A DNA stretch of 64,000 nucleotides from Marinimicrobium sp050113635 (GCF_050113635.1 NZ_JBNJLT010000004.1:62001-126000); one strand, 5' to 3'; numbered from the stretch's first letter, positions 26,468 through 35,864 are shown. A program made the numbers and translations. The notes: generated by a model from the letters alone, not told the origin.

Positions 26468-27423
26468 GCGTGTCGAGTGGTTCCTTAAAAGATGTGCATT
26501 GGCTGATTGATCTGTTGCAAACCATCGAAGTGGGTATTGTGGTACTGGATGCGGACAATTGCGTCCGCCTGTGGAACGGCTTTATGGAGAACCACAGTGG
26601 CATCGCCGCCGAACAAGCCGTAGGGCAGGATCTGTTCGCCTTGTTTGATGACCTCCCCCGCGCCTGGCTCGAACGCAAGCTCAGTGCGGTGCGGCTGCTT
26701 CATACCCGCAGTTTCAGCGTGTGGGAGCAACGTCCCTATTTGTTTCGCTTTCGCAACCGCCGCCCGATTACCGGCTCGGAACCGCTGATGTTCCAGAACA
26801 TCACCTTTTTCCCGGTCACCAATCATCACGTCGAGGTCGATTCAGTGGGTCTGTTGGTCTACGACGTCACAGAAACCGCCAGTGACCGACGCCAGCTCGA
26901 ACGCACCAATGCTCAATTGCGCCGGTTAAGCCAAATCGATGGATTGACCGGACTGTACAACCGGGTGACCTGGGAGTCCTTTCTCAGCACTGAGTTCGAA
27001 CGCCACCGACGCTACCGCACCGAAGCGGCGCTGGTCATGCTCGATATCGACCACTTCAAACCCATCAATGACACCTATGGCCATCCAGCGGGCGATGAAG
27101 TGATTCGCCAGATAGCCAGCCTGATCAAGTTCAATTTGCGTCAACCGGATATCGCCGGACGCTATGGCGGCGAAGAGTTTGCAGTCATCCTCCCCGAAAC
27201 CGATCTTGACGGCGCGCGCATTTTTGCCGAACGCATGCGTGAGGTGGTGGAACAGCAGATCATTCAGTGGGCTGATGTGCCTCTGCAGATTACCGTGAGT
27301 CTGGGAGTCGCACCGCTGAGCGAAACCTATCATCGATCGGACCATTGGCTAAAAGCGGCCGACGAAGCGCTCTATCGGGCCAAAGGCAGCGGCCGCAACC
27401 AGGTCGTGGTAGCGGGCGAATAG
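26464..27423 (+). CDS. PAS-GGDEF diguanylate cyclase
   Basis: About 319 residues from TTG 26464, within a TTGA overlap with the previous stop; GTG 26470 is an alternative and GAGGAGG lies just upstream. An N-terminal PAS domain (about 12-125) leads into a GGDEF domain: LTGLYNRVTWESF, ALVMLDIDHFKPIND and active-site GGEEF (about residues 235-239). The inhibitory RxxD site is intact as RQPD, five residues before GGEEF. It makes cyclic di-GMP and is subject to product inhibition. Coupling to the REC-CheC protein suggests one phosphorylation-to-c-di-GMP module. Confidence 0.95.
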   Translation: MSVSSGSLKDVHWLIDLLQTIEVGIVVLDADNCVRLWNGFMENHSGIAAEQAVGQDLFALFDDLPRAWLERKLSAVRLLHTRSFSVWEQRPYLFRFRNRRPITGSEPLMFQNITFFPVTNHHVEVDSVGLLVYDVTETASDRRQLERTNAQLRRLSQIDGLTGLYNRVTWESFLSTEFERHRRYRTEAALVMLDIDHFKPINDTYGHPAGDEVIRQIASLIKFNLRQPDIAGRYGGEEFAVILPETDLDGARIFAERMREVVEQQIIQWADVPLQITVSLGVAPLSETYHRSDHWLKAADEALYRAKGSGRNQVVVAGE

Positions 27424-27453
27424 GCGGGCCCGGACTTGACGGTATTGAATCCA

Positions 27454-27473
27454 ACCTGTACGTTTATCCAGAT
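27454..27473. promoter_or_regulatory. LexA-box-like sequence upstream of uvrD
   Basis: CTGT-N8-CCAG at 27456-27471, embedded in AACCTGTACGTTTATCCAGA. The E. coli uvrD SOS box as I recall it has the same CTGT-N8-CCAG ends. It lies about 85 bp before the uvrD start, so it is a plausible LexA operator. Confidence 0.5.
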
Positions 27474-27553
27474 AATGGGCGCGCCGGACTGAAACCGGGG
27501 ACAAAACAGAGTACACTGTCGCGCCCGACACTCACTGACACCGCGACCCGCTG

Positions 27554-29749
27554 ATGGATGTATCCACCCTGCTCAACGATCTGAATGACGCACAGCGTGA
27601 AGCTGTGTCGGCGCCACCCGGCAATCAGCTGATTCTGGCCGGCGCTGGCAGCGGCAAAACCCGGGTGCTGGTGCATCGTATTGCCTGGCTGATTCAGGTA
27701 GAGCACGTCTCGCCCTACTCCATCATGGCCGTGACGTTTACCAACAAAGCGGCGCGGGAAATGCGCGCCCGTCTCGAACAGGTATTATCCGAGACAGGGC
27801 AGCCGGTCAACACCCGCAGTATGTGGGTGGGTACCTTTCACGGTTTGGCCCATCGGCTGCTCAAGGCCCATTGGCAAGACGCCGGTTTACCGCAAAATTT
27901 TCAAATTCTCGACAGCGATGACCAACTGCGGTTGATCAAACGCGTCTACCAGCGCCTGGAGCTGGACGAGGCCAAATGGCCCTTTCGTCAGGCGCAATGG
28001 TTTATCAACGGCCAAAAAGACGAAGGTTTGCGGCCCCAGCATATTGTCGATAATGGCGATCCGTTTATCCGTACCATGCTAATGATTTACCGGAGGTACG
28101 AGGAAGACTGCCAGCGCAGCGGTCTGGTGGATTTTGCCGAGCTGCTCCTGCGGGCACACGAGCTGTGGCTCACCAAGCCGCATATCTTGGAGCACTATCA
28201 GAACCGTTTCCCCTTTGTGCTGGTGGACGAATTTCAGGACACCAACGCGATTCAATACGCCTGGCTGCGTGTGCTGGCCGGGCACCGTGCCAGCGTGACA
28301 GCGGTCGGTGATGACGACCAGTCTATTTACGGCTGGCGCGGTGCGCGCATTGAAAATATTCAGCGCTTCACGGATGATTTTCCCAATACCCATACCATCC
28401 GCCTGGAGCAAAACTATCGCTCTACGGCCACCATTTTGAAAGCCGCCAACTCCGTGATTTCCCACAACTTTGGCCGACTGGGCAAAGAGTTGTGGACCGA
28501 CGGTGTCGAGGGCGACCCGATTGCCTTGTACGCCGGTTTCAATGAACAGGATGAAGCCCGTTTTATTGTGGAGCGCATTCAGGAATGGGTGAAAGCGGGC
28601 AACACCTACTCCAGCACCGCTATTCTCTACCGATCCAACGCCCAGTCGCGGGTGCTGGAAGAAGCCTTGTTGCGCGAGGGCATTGCCTACCGAATCTACG
28701 GTGGACAACGCTTCTACGAACGCCTGGAAATCAAGAATGCGCTGGCCTACATGCGTTTGATTGCCAACCCGGATGACGACACCGGTTTTGAACGTGTTAT
28801 CAATACTCCCACGCGCGGTATCGGTGGTAAAACCGTGGACGCGATTCGCGAATGCGCCCGCGAGCAAGGGCTATCGTTGTGGCAGGCGTCGGCCCAGATC
28901 GTGGCTAATAACGCCCTGCCCGCTCGCGCTGGCAACGCTCTGCGAGCGTTTATGCAGCTCGTTGATTCATTGACCGATCACGCTGGGGAAAAACCGCTGG
29001 ATGAGGTGGCGCAACGGGTTCTGGATGAAACCGGGTTGCTGGAATTTCATCGCAAAGAAAAAGGCGAAAAAGGTCAGGCCCGAGAGGAAAACCTTCAGGA
29101 ACTGGTCAGCGCCTGCCGAGCCTTTGATGCGGACGAGGGCGACGAACTGTCAGCGTTACAACAGTTTCTGGATACCGCTGCGCTGGATGCGGGAGAAACC
29201 CAGGCTGACGAGTTTGAAGACGCCGTACAGTTGATGACGCTGCATTCGGCCAAGGGGCTCGAGTTTCCGCTGGTGTTTCTGGCTGGTGTGGAGGAAAACC
29301 TGTTCCCCCACAAAATGTCCATGGAAGACCCGGACCGGCTCGAAGAAGAGCGCCGGCTTTGTTATGTGGGCATCACCCGCGCCATGGAAAAGTTGTACAT
29401 CACCTACGCTGAAACCCGCCGCCTATACGGCAATGAAACCTTCAATGCACTGTCTCGGTTTGTGCGAGAGATTCCGGCGGAACTGATACAGGAAGTGCGC
29501 CTGAAAACCGCCGTCAGCCGACCACTGAGTTATGGCAACGGGCGGCGCGATAACGCCTCTGTTAGCCTAACGGATTCGGGTGAAAACACCGGCTTCCATC
29601 TAGGTCAACGAGTCAACCACGGCGTGTTTGGCGAAGGTGTGATTTTGCATTTTGAAGGTCAAGGCGCGAATGCCCGGGTGCAAGTCAATTTCGACGATGA
29701 CGGCTCGAAATGGCTGGTCCTGCAGTATGCCAAACTGAGCCCAATGTAA
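27554..29749 (+). CDS. uvrD: DNA helicase II (UvrD)
   Basis: 731 residues, the usual UvrD length. The opening (DVSTLLNDLNDAQREAVSAP) is the gammaproteobacterial UvrD signature. Walker A is AGAGSGKT, followed by FTNKAAREMR (motif Ia), VDEFQDTN (motif II), GDDDQSIYGWRGA (motif III), QNYRS (IV), LMTLHSAKGLEF (V) and VGITRAM (VI). The C-terminus has the Tudor-like tail (GQRVNHGVFGEGVI). A 3'-5' helicase for nucleotide excision and mismatch repair. Monocistronic here, with a LexA-like box upstream. Confidence 0.97.
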   Translation: MDVSTLLNDLNDAQREAVSAPPGNQLILAGAGSGKTRVLVHRIAWLIQVEHVSPYSIMAVTFTNKAAREMRARLEQVLSETGQPVNTRSMWVGTFHGLAHRLLKAHWQDAGLPQNFQILDSDDQLRLIKRVYQRLELDEAKWPFRQAQWFINGQKDEGLRPQHIVDNGDPFIRTMLMIYRRYEEDCQRSGLVDFAELLLRAHELWLTKPHILEHYQNRFPFVLVDEFQDTNAIQYAWLRVLAGHRASVTAVGDDDQSIYGWRGARIENIQRFTDDFPNTHTIRLEQNYRSTATILKAANSVISHNFGRLGKELWTDGVEGDPIALYAGFNEQDEARFIVERIQEWVKAGNTYSSTAILYRSNAQSRVLEEALLREGIAYRIYGGQRFYERLEIKNALAYMRLIANPDDDTGFERVINTPTRGIGGKTVDAIRECAREQGLSLWQASAQIVANNALPARAGNALRAFMQLVDSLTDHAGEKPLDEVAQRVLDETGLLEFHRKEKGEKGQAREENLQELVSACRAFDADEGDELSALQQFLDTAALDAGETQADEFEDAVQLMTLHSAKGLEFPLVFLAGVEENLFPHKMSMEDPDRLEEERRLCYVGITRAMEKLYITYAETRRLYGNETFNALSRFVREIPAELIQEVRLKTAVSRPLSYGNGRRDNASVSLTDSGENTGFHLGQRVNHGVFGEGVILHFEGQGANARVQVNFDDDGSKWLVLQYAKLSPM

Positions 29750-29784
29750 ATCGTTTATCAGCCTCGTGATTAAGCACCCAGTGA

Positions 29785-31548
29785 TTAAGACTCTGACGCT
29801 CCGAGGAACGCACGCAATAATGCGATTTTCCCCGGCGATAGCGAACGAGTTAACGGCATGTACAGCGTCGTATCGCGATAGACCGCCGAGGTTCTTTTGA
29901 GAATCTCCTTACCGACGGCGCGAATGGTGCTCTCATCATTTAATGGAATCCGCTTGGACATGGCCGGAAAGAGCACATAGTAAAAGCGCAGACACTCCTC
30001 GTACACCAGTGACCAGGGGACATCGCCGGTTTGAATCACGCTGCTGTAGTCATGGTTCGGGTAGAGACGGAACGAAATCCAGGTACCTGCCGACTGGTCG
30101 GCGTCCAGGGTCAGTTGGGTAAAGCCGTCTTTGCCAGTGGCCACTTCCACCGGCAATGGCACAGTGCGGGTGCCCTGCTTAACCGTCAGCGTCTTTGGAT
30201 AGGTCAAAAAATCAGCGTCGGGCAGTGTGCCGGATGACTGGGTACCTAACTGGAGCGTCCAGTCGTGCGGTACGGGCTGGCCCAGATACTCCACGATCAG
30301 CTCAATACTCGGCGCGGACGCACCGGGATCGAGGTAGATATTGCGCTGGTCACAGGTAATGCGTAACGGCGTCTCATTGATCTGCAAATTATTCTTGCTG
30401 CTGCCTAACGTTAGAGGATGCGTTTTCAGAGTCTGAATCGCCGCTGCCGAAACGGGCACATCGTAAATGCCGCCATACAAATAATAGTCGTTGGGCAGCG
30501 AGGGGGTTTGCGCGATGGTGTTGTTTCCGGCATTGACCAACAGATTCCCATAATCCACGTTGGGCTCCGGGGCCGAGGTGTTCTGGTGTCCATCCTGACG
30601 AATGGCGCTGCCTTCCAGCGCACTCACCAAATCGAGAGTTAAGAGATTGGTCGACTCGTTGAGATACGCCAGCCCCTGCGCACCGCCTAAGTCGGCGTTG
30701 GTTAGTTGGCGCCCTGGCGGCTCGGTGGCCAGTTCGCCTTCGTACCAGGGGCCGATGCTGCCGATGATTCGCCCGAGCGATGGGTTGGCGTCGTTCTGGT
30801 TGCTCTCATAGTTCGCTTTCATGTGTTGGGCGGAGTAGCCCGGGTAAAACTGGAACATGCTAAAACGAATGATGACGCCTTGGCTGGCCGGACTCTCGAT
30901 CATGGCTTTGAGCAGCGGATGCTGCTGGTCGTAGCTGACGATATCCGATTTTGCGAACGCGAACTGGAAAATGGCACTGGCGTACGCCGACCCGGGGGTG
31001 TTGTAAGGCGGTGAGGTTTTTTGCGAGTTGTAGCGCAAACCGATCATGCGTGAGTGGCCAATGGTATTGCCGCGAATCAACAGGACCGGCTCGTTCGGGT
31101 TTCCGACGATCAAACCGCCGGCGTAAATCTGTGTGGTGGTCCCACTGCTGGGGTCGAGATCGACCATGACAGGGCCGCCGTAGGGACCGTCGCCGCTTTC
31201 GGGGTCAACCCCGCCCAGCAGATAAACGGGCATCCCCACCAGATCAGAGCGAGTGCTGACTTCGCCGGGATAGCCACTGGAGGAAACGGTGGCGTTCATC
31301 AGTTTTAACTGATGATCACCGTAGTAGTTCCAGCCACCTTTGGCGTAGGTGGGATTTCCACTCGAGTCAGTGGAAGTCTGACGCAGCTCATTAATTACGG
31401 CCTCATCGCTCATGTCAGGGGTAACGGAAGCGTCTGACAAGTTGATTAAAGCGCTACCGCTCTCATCGTATTGCTCGTTATTGGCGGTATCTACATTGGT
31501 GCTGCCACCGCCCCAGAAATTGATACGAGGTCCATTCAGGTGACTCAT
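29785..31548 (-). CDS. Unrecognised 587-residue protein paired with a CxxCH lipoprotein
   Basis: 587 residues, no obvious signal peptide or membrane segment. It opens with MSHLNGPRINFWGGGSTNVD, is rich in Gly, Ser and Asp and looks beta-rich, with a more helical last 90 residues (EECLRFYYVLFPAMSKR). I do not recognise the family. Its ATG overlaps the stop of the upstream gene by 4 nt (ATGA), so the two are translationally coupled and probably act together. A structural or enzymatic role cannot be told from sequence. Confidence 0.65.
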   Translation of the reverse strand: MSHLNGPRINFWGGGSTNVDTANNEQYDESGSALINLSDASVTPDMSDEAVINELRQTSTDSSGNPTYAKGGWNYYGDHQLKLMNATVSSSGYPGEVSTRSDLVGMPVYLLGGVDPESGDGPYGGPVMVDLDPSSGTTTQIYAGGLIVGNPNEPVLLIRGNTIGHSRMIGLRYNSQKTSPPYNTPGSAYASAIFQFAFAKSDIVSYDQQHPLLKAMIESPASQGVIIRFSMFQFYPGYSAQHMKANYESNQNDANPSLGRIIGSIGPWYEGELATEPPGRQLTNADLGGAQGLAYLNESTNLLTLDLVSALEGSAIRQDGHQNTSAPEPNVDYGNLLVNAGNNTIAQTPSLPNDYYLYGGIYDVPVSAAAIQTLKTHPLTLGSSKNNLQINETPLRITCDQRNIYLDPGASAPSIELIVEYLGQPVPHDWTLQLGTQSSGTLPDADFLTYPKTLTVKQGTRTVPLPVEVATGKDGFTQLTLDADQSAGTWISFRLYPNHDYSSVIQTGDVPWSLVYEECLRFYYVLFPAMSKRIPLNDESTIRAVGKEILKRTSAVYRDTTLYMPLTRSLSPGKIALLRAFLGASES

Positions 31549-32828
31549 GGTTGTGCTCCTTCACGTGAAGTGTCCCGGCTCTGGCCGGAAGACGGTTGGG
31601 CAAACAGAAAGGTAAAGCTGTAGTCGGATTTTACCCGGCCACCCGGTACGCGGGCGGTGCTGTGGCAGTCCATACAACTGCTGGTGGGCTGGATATAACT
31701 TTCCATCACGGTATTGGCCACGGTCCCGGGAGTGGGTGTGCCTTGGGGATCGCCGGGGTCTTGCGGGTCGCTCGGCCACTGGGGCGCAATCAGTCGATAG
31801 TATTGGAAAGGAGTGCCCGACAGCTTGCTCCGCCAGCGGGTGTTGACGGTGGACACTGCGGGCACCACGGGAGTGACCCGATTGATCTGGTTAGGCGATG
31901 TAAAGGGCTGGCCTGTTTTTTCGGGCGAGATATTGGGCGTGCAATACGGGCCCTGGCAATGTTCGTTGTAATAGGACGCTTTGCCGTGCGCATTCGGTTC
32001 GGTATTGTCCACTTGCTCAAAGGTGGCCCAGACCCATTGTGGAAAGCCTGGCGCTTTGTAGACAATGTGCAGTCCCACCAAGCCGACCTGCGCAGGTTTT
32101 GTTTGTCCGGTAGATTCGCCTTGATCATCGTAAACCGTAACCTGGGCCTGAATCTTGTGGAACCGGCTTGGATCATCCTGATCGGTCAGTATCCGCCAAG
32201 CGGCTTTAATTTCCATTGCGTAATCGGGAAAGCGAATAGAGCTTGCCTGAGACACCACATTGGCATTGTAAAAGTGGTGACCGACAATGTACTCGTAGGA
32301 GACTTGATTGACCGATATCGAGTAGTAAGTCGGGTTACCCTGTTGGTCGATCAGCCAGCCACCGACCGCTTGCCGGATAGACTCCTCCACCGGGAGGGAG
32401 GGGTCGGCTTTGGCGCGGTGATCCAGCGTGAACTCGGTTAAAGGTCCGCTTTGCCAAGGGCCTGGATCAGCGGCGCCGGGCAGGAACAATTGATCCGTGG
32501 TTTTGAAGGTTTCCCACACCGTCGGGCCGGAGGCGCCGATGGAGCGCTGACAATCCGGCTTGCCACGCTGGGCGCTGGCGGGCCAGTTCAAGGCGACGAA
32601 CTGTTGCCAGGCGAACTGTGAGAATTCGCTGGTAGAGGCGGTGGGTGGAGGCGCTTGCAAAGGCAATTCACATCCACGGTTTTCTGGATAGGCAGCCGAG
32701 AGGTTATTGACCGGCGCTGTGGTTGAGGCGCTATCCGGCGCTGATTCGCAAGCGTGAAGCAGCAATGCGCTCATCGAGACAGCGGCGGCATAGAGGGCGT
32801 AACGCAGGGGGGGCAATGACAGTTCCAT
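31545..32828 (-). CDS. Lipoprotein with a single CxxCH heme-binding motif
   Basis: 427 residues. A hydrophobic leader ends with the lipobox-like LLHAC then ESAPDS, so it is probably a lipoprotein. The long middle part (FAWQQFVALNWPAS, then conserved-looking Trp and Tyr residues) is unassigned. Close to the C-terminus, SSCMDCHSTAR is a c-type heme attachment site. One heme plus a large novel domain suggests a periplasmic redox or diheme-like enzyme fragment, but I cannot name it. It is the first gene of a two-gene operon with the 587-residue protein. Confidence 0.7.
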   Translation of the reverse strand: MELSLPPLRYALYAAAVSMSALLLHACESAPDSASTTAPVNNLSAAYPENRGCELPLQAPPPTASTSEFSQFAWQQFVALNWPASAQRGKPDCQRSIGASGPTVWETFKTTDQLFLPGAADPGPWQSGPLTEFTLDHRAKADPSLPVEESIRQAVGGWLIDQQGNPTYYSISVNQVSYEYIVGHHFYNANVVSQASSIRFPDYAMEIKAAWRILTDQDDPSRFHKIQAQVTVYDDQGESTGQTKPAQVGLVGLHIVYKAPGFPQWVWATFEQVDNTEPNAHGKASYYNEHCQGPYCTPNISPEKTGQPFTSPNQINRVTPVVPAVSTVNTRWRSKLSGTPFQYYRLIAPQWPSDPQDPGDPQGTPTPGTVANTVMESYIQPTSSCMDCHSTARVPGGRVKSDYSFTFLFAQPSSGQSRDTSREGAQP

Positions 32829-33084
32829 AAAGTCCTTCCATTGGGGTGGCCATGAACAGAGAGTGGGCCACGGGGTCGATAATTCCTATACACCCAATCT
32901 GGGGTGTGACATCCGGTTCAATGGTGGCATCGGCGCAGCCATAAGCTTCATCGAGCCTTTGAAGCGTAGTCAGCGCTTCGGGATAAGTCAATTTGAACGA
33001 CGGGGTGAGTTTATTCGGCCGGGGTTCGATGTCATAATCGCGCCCAGCGTGCCGTTTCGTAACCACTGAGAATAACAGGTCGTC
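32829..33084. other. Divergent intergenic region
   Basis: 256 bp separating the CxxCH lipoprotein operon (minus) from the TRAP binding-protein gene (plus). I found no convincing operator or hairpin. A 121-codon minus-strand frame covers it but overlaps the lipoprotein gene and looks spurious. Confidence 0.5.
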
Positions 33085-34260
33085 ATGCCCCACCATCGTT
33101 CAATCACTGTTTATCCGCTGATCATTCTCGCGTTGGTCGCTTTGCTGGTGCTGGTGTTCAGCCTGCTGGTAAAGGAAAAGTCCACCGATCATGTGACGAT
33201 GTTGAGCGGCGATGGTGTTCGCGAACAGCGTGTTTATCACTGGCGTATGGTCACTACCTGGCCTCGGGATTTTCCAGGGCTGGGCACCTCTGCCCAGAAG
33301 TTCGCCGATATGGTGGAAGAAATGAGCGCGGGGCGTTTGCAGATTCGGGTTTACGGTGCCGGGGAAATCGTGCCAGCCATGGGGGTGTTTGACGCGGTGT
33401 CCGAGGGCAGCGCCGAAATGGGGCACGGCGGTAGTTACTACTGGCGCGGCAAAGCCCCAGCGGCCCAATTTTTTACCACGATTCCTTTTGGTATGAACGC
33501 CCAGGAGATGAACGCCTGGCTGCATTACGGCGGCGGACTGGAGCTGTGGCGAGAGGTTTACAAGCCATTTAATTTGATCCCCTTCCCCGGGGGCAACACA
33601 GGTATCCAAATGGCCGGCTGGTTCAATCGGGAAATCAACAGCATTGACGATTGGCGCGGCTTGAAAATGCGCATTCCCGGCCTGGCGGGCGATGTGTTCA
33701 ACCGGGCTGGGGGAAGCTCGGTCAATATTCCCGGCGGCGAGCTGTACACCTCGCTGCAAACTGGAGTGATTGACGCCGCCGAATGGGTCGGTCCCTCTAA
33801 CGATCAGGCGTTTGGTTTCGACCGGATTGCTCGTTATTACTACTACCCGGGCTGGCAGGAACCGGGTTCCAATTTAGAGCTGTTGGTGAATCGACCGGCG
33901 TTTCAGTCGCTGCCCGAGGATCTTCAAGCCATTATCACCTATGCCTCGCGAGCCATCAGCCAGGATATGCTCGACCAGTACACAGCGCGCAACCCGGTGG
34001 CACTGAACGAAATGGTGGCGAAAGACGGCACCGAGCTACGCCGCATGCCCGATGATGTTTTACAGCGTCTCTACGAAATGTCGCAGGCGATTTATCGTGA
34101 ACAGGCCGCACGCGATCCTATGTTTCGTAAAGTATGGCACTCTTACCGCGAGTTCCTGGGGACAGTGACTGACTACCATAAAATTACGGAACACACTTAT
34201 TACGATATTCGGGAGCGTGTGCGAGAACGTGCGATAACCTTGGATGAGGAACAGGAGTAA
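33085..34260 (+). CDS. Membrane-anchored TRAP transporter substrate-binding protein (DctP-like)
   Basis: 391 residues. An N-terminal transmembrane anchor (about 8-29, ending FSLLVKEK) replaces the usual cleavable signal. The body is a DctP-family solute receptor: WRMVTTWPRDFPGLGTSAQK, VYGAGEIVPAMGVFDAVSEG, the conserved Arg in LKMRIPGLAGDVF that binds a carboxylate ligand, and TSLQTGVIDAAEWVGPSND. Together these resemble the subgroup binding alpha-keto acids or related carboxylates. No DctQ or DctM membrane subunit lies nearby, so it is an orphan in this window. It is followed after 30 nt by a MipA/OmpV gene. Confidence 0.88.
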   Translation: MPHHRSITVYPLIILALVALLVLVFSLLVKEKSTDHVTMLSGDGVREQRVYHWRMVTTWPRDFPGLGTSAQKFADMVEEMSAGRLQIRVYGAGEIVPAMGVFDAVSEGSAEMGHGGSYYWRGKAPAAQFFTTIPFGMNAQEMNAWLHYGGGLELWREVYKPFNLIPFPGGNTGIQMAGWFNREINSIDDWRGLKMRIPGLAGDVFNRAGGSSVNIPGGELYTSLQTGVIDAAEWVGPSNDQAFGFDRIARYYYYPGWQEPGSNLELLVNRPAFQSLPEDLQAIITYASRAISQDMLDQYTARNPVALNEMVAKDGTELRRMPDDVLQRLYEMSQAIYREQAARDPMFRKVWHSYREFLGTVTDYHKITEHTYYDIRERVRERAITLDEEQE

Positions 34261-34290
34261 GATGTGTCACGAGCAGAGAAAGGTAGGTGC

Positions 34291-35100
34291 ATGAGTGGAC
34301 GACATTATTATTGGATGACTGCGTTACTCTGCTTGTATACGGCAATTCCATCGGTTGCTGATGCTTCTTCCGACACTGTAGAAAGTCGGCTGGAAGCCGG
34401 GCTTGGGGTTGGCGCTTTGATAACGCCGGACTATCGCGGTTCAAAAACCTACCGCAGTTATGTGGCACCTGTACCCTACGTAATTTACCGGGGGAAAATT
34501 ATCCGTTCCGACCGCGAGGGTGTGCGCAGTGATCTGTTCAGCAGCGATCAGATGGAATTCACGCTCAGTCTGGCGGCTTCGATTCTCCTGGACGGTGATA
34601 AAAACGAACGGCGCATCGGTATGCCGAAACTGGGCTCAACCCTTGAGCTGGGGCCGGCCTTGAACATCAATGTGACGGGCGACACCCTGCATGATAAATG
34701 GATGTTGTCACTGCCGGTGAGGGCTGTGTTCACCCTGGGGCGGGGGTCGCCGGAGCATATCGGCTGGTTGGCCGAGCCGCAATTGTCTTATCGCCTGCGG
34801 CGTAACTCCTGGAACTGGACTTTCCGTATGGGCCCCTCGTTCGCCAGCGAATCGTATCATGAGTACTACTATGGTGTGGGGCCAGAATATGCTCGGCCCG
34901 ACCGGGCTCAGTACCGTGCCCGGGGTGGCTACAGCGGTTTTAACTCCCAGTTGGCGCTGAGTCGCCGGGCTGGCAATCTCTGGTATGCGTTTTTTGTCCG
35001 CTACTATAATCTGAACGGTGCTGACTTTATGGACAGCTCTCTGGTGGAAACCGATCAGGGAGGCAGCGGGGGCCTTGCAATCAGTTGGGTTTTGTTTTGA
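34291..35100 (+). CDS. MipA/OmpV family outer-membrane protein
   Basis: About 269 residues from ATG 34291 (AAAGGTAGG upstream); a GTG at 34264 with GGAG would add 9 residues and cannot be excluded. Signal peptide ends near ADASS. The mature protein opens with LEAGLGVGALITPDYRGSKT and alternates short beta strands to a terminal SWVLF, an outer-membrane insertion signal ending in Phe. MipA/OmpV proteins are barrels, some acting as peptidoglycan-scaffold or general porin-like proteins. It may share a transcript with the TRAP receptor. Its end overlaps the convergent phosphopantetheinyl transferase gene by 20 bp. Confidence 0.88.
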   Translation: MSGRHYYWMTALLCLYTAIPSVADASSDTVESRLEAGLGVGALITPDYRGSKTYRSYVAPVPYVIYRGKIIRSDREGVRSDLFSSDQMEFTLSLAASILLDGDKNERRIGMPKLGSTLELGPALNINVTGDTLHDKWMLSLPVRAVFTLGRGSPEHIGWLAEPQLSYRLRRNSWNWTFRMGPSFASESYHEYYYGVGPEYARPDRAQYRARGGYSGFNSQLALSRRAGNLWYAFFVRYYNLNGADFMDSSLVETDQGGSGGLAISWVLF

Positions 35101-35863
35101 TCTTTCGGTCAGTTTCCGCCGCTGGCAGTGTGCGCCAGAGAGTGGGGACGGAAGTCTGTGGTGTATTGATGACCAGCGACAGAAACCAGGGCCGCTTATC
35201 CTGTACCGGGCTGTTCCAATAAAAGCCCTGCCAGATGCCTGATGCCGTGCCGGAGCATTCAGGGTCGGGGAAGCTAAAAGGTGCATGGCTTTTTGCCGAG
35301 CGCAGCCATGGCGCAAAGTTCACTCTGCCCAGCTCCTGGGTGATGCCGTTTCCCCGGGCTTTTAGATAAGCTTCCTTGTGGGTCCAGAGACGATAAAACA
35401 TGCTTTGCTGGACGGCATCGGGAAATGACATCAGCAGTCGGGTTTCTTCGGGGTGAAGAAATTGCTCCGCAATGGCGGCTACCGGGCGGCTCCGATGTGG
35501 GTGTTCCAGATCGACGCCAATCAGTGCCCGGTGGGCGATTGCCACCGCTACCCACTCCCCGCTGTGGCTGAGGTTAAAAGTAACCGATGCCGGGAGGGAC
35601 TGGGCCGGCGGTTGGACTAGGCAGGGTTTGTCCTGGGGCGACCTTGCCAGGACCACCTTCTCCGGCGAGGTCGAGAGTCGATTTGCCAACTGCCAGCGCA
35701 GCAGGGCCCGAGCCAGCAGAAAACGTTGTCGCTGGCCGGGTGCGTGCATATGTGCGTATCGGTCGAGTTCTTCTGGCGATAGCCAGCTTAGATACTGGCG
35801 GACCAGGGAGGGACGCTGTTCCAGATCGGCTGTGCGGCTTAAATAGAGACAGGGTCGCTCCAC
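35081..35863 (-). CDS. Sfp-type 4'-phosphopantetheinyl transferase
   Basis: About 260 residues from a GTG at 35863, two nt after the stop of the upstream dehydratase gene. The open frame runs far upstream to 36430, but that part is out-of-frame shadow of the dehydratase. Motifs: FNLSHSGEWVAVAIA, the Mg-binding IGVDLEHP and FYRLWTHKEAYLKARGNGI (WxxKEA). It attaches phosphopantetheine to carrier proteins, and the three ACPs of this locus are the obvious substrates. Position at the left edge of the pigment cluster supports that. Confidence 0.88.
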   Translation of the reverse strand: MERPCLYLSRTADLEQRPSLVRQYLSWLSPEELDRYAHMHAPGQRQRFLLARALLRWQLANRLSTSPEKVVLARSPQDKPCLVQPPAQSLPASVTFNLSHSGEWVAVAIAHRALIGVDLEHPHRSRPVAAIAEQFLHPEETRLLMSFPDAVQQSMFYRLWTHKEAYLKARGNGITQELGRVNFAPWLRSAKSHAPFSFPDPECSGTASGIWQGFYWNSPVQDKRPWFLSLVINTPQTSVPTLWRTLPAAETDRKIKTKPN

Positions 35864-35864
35864 G

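Noticed and set aside
32731..33096. 121-codon minus-strand open frame
   Set aside because: It overlaps the start of the CxxCH lipoprotein gene, has no recognisable domain or ribosome binding site, and occupies a normal divergent promoter region.
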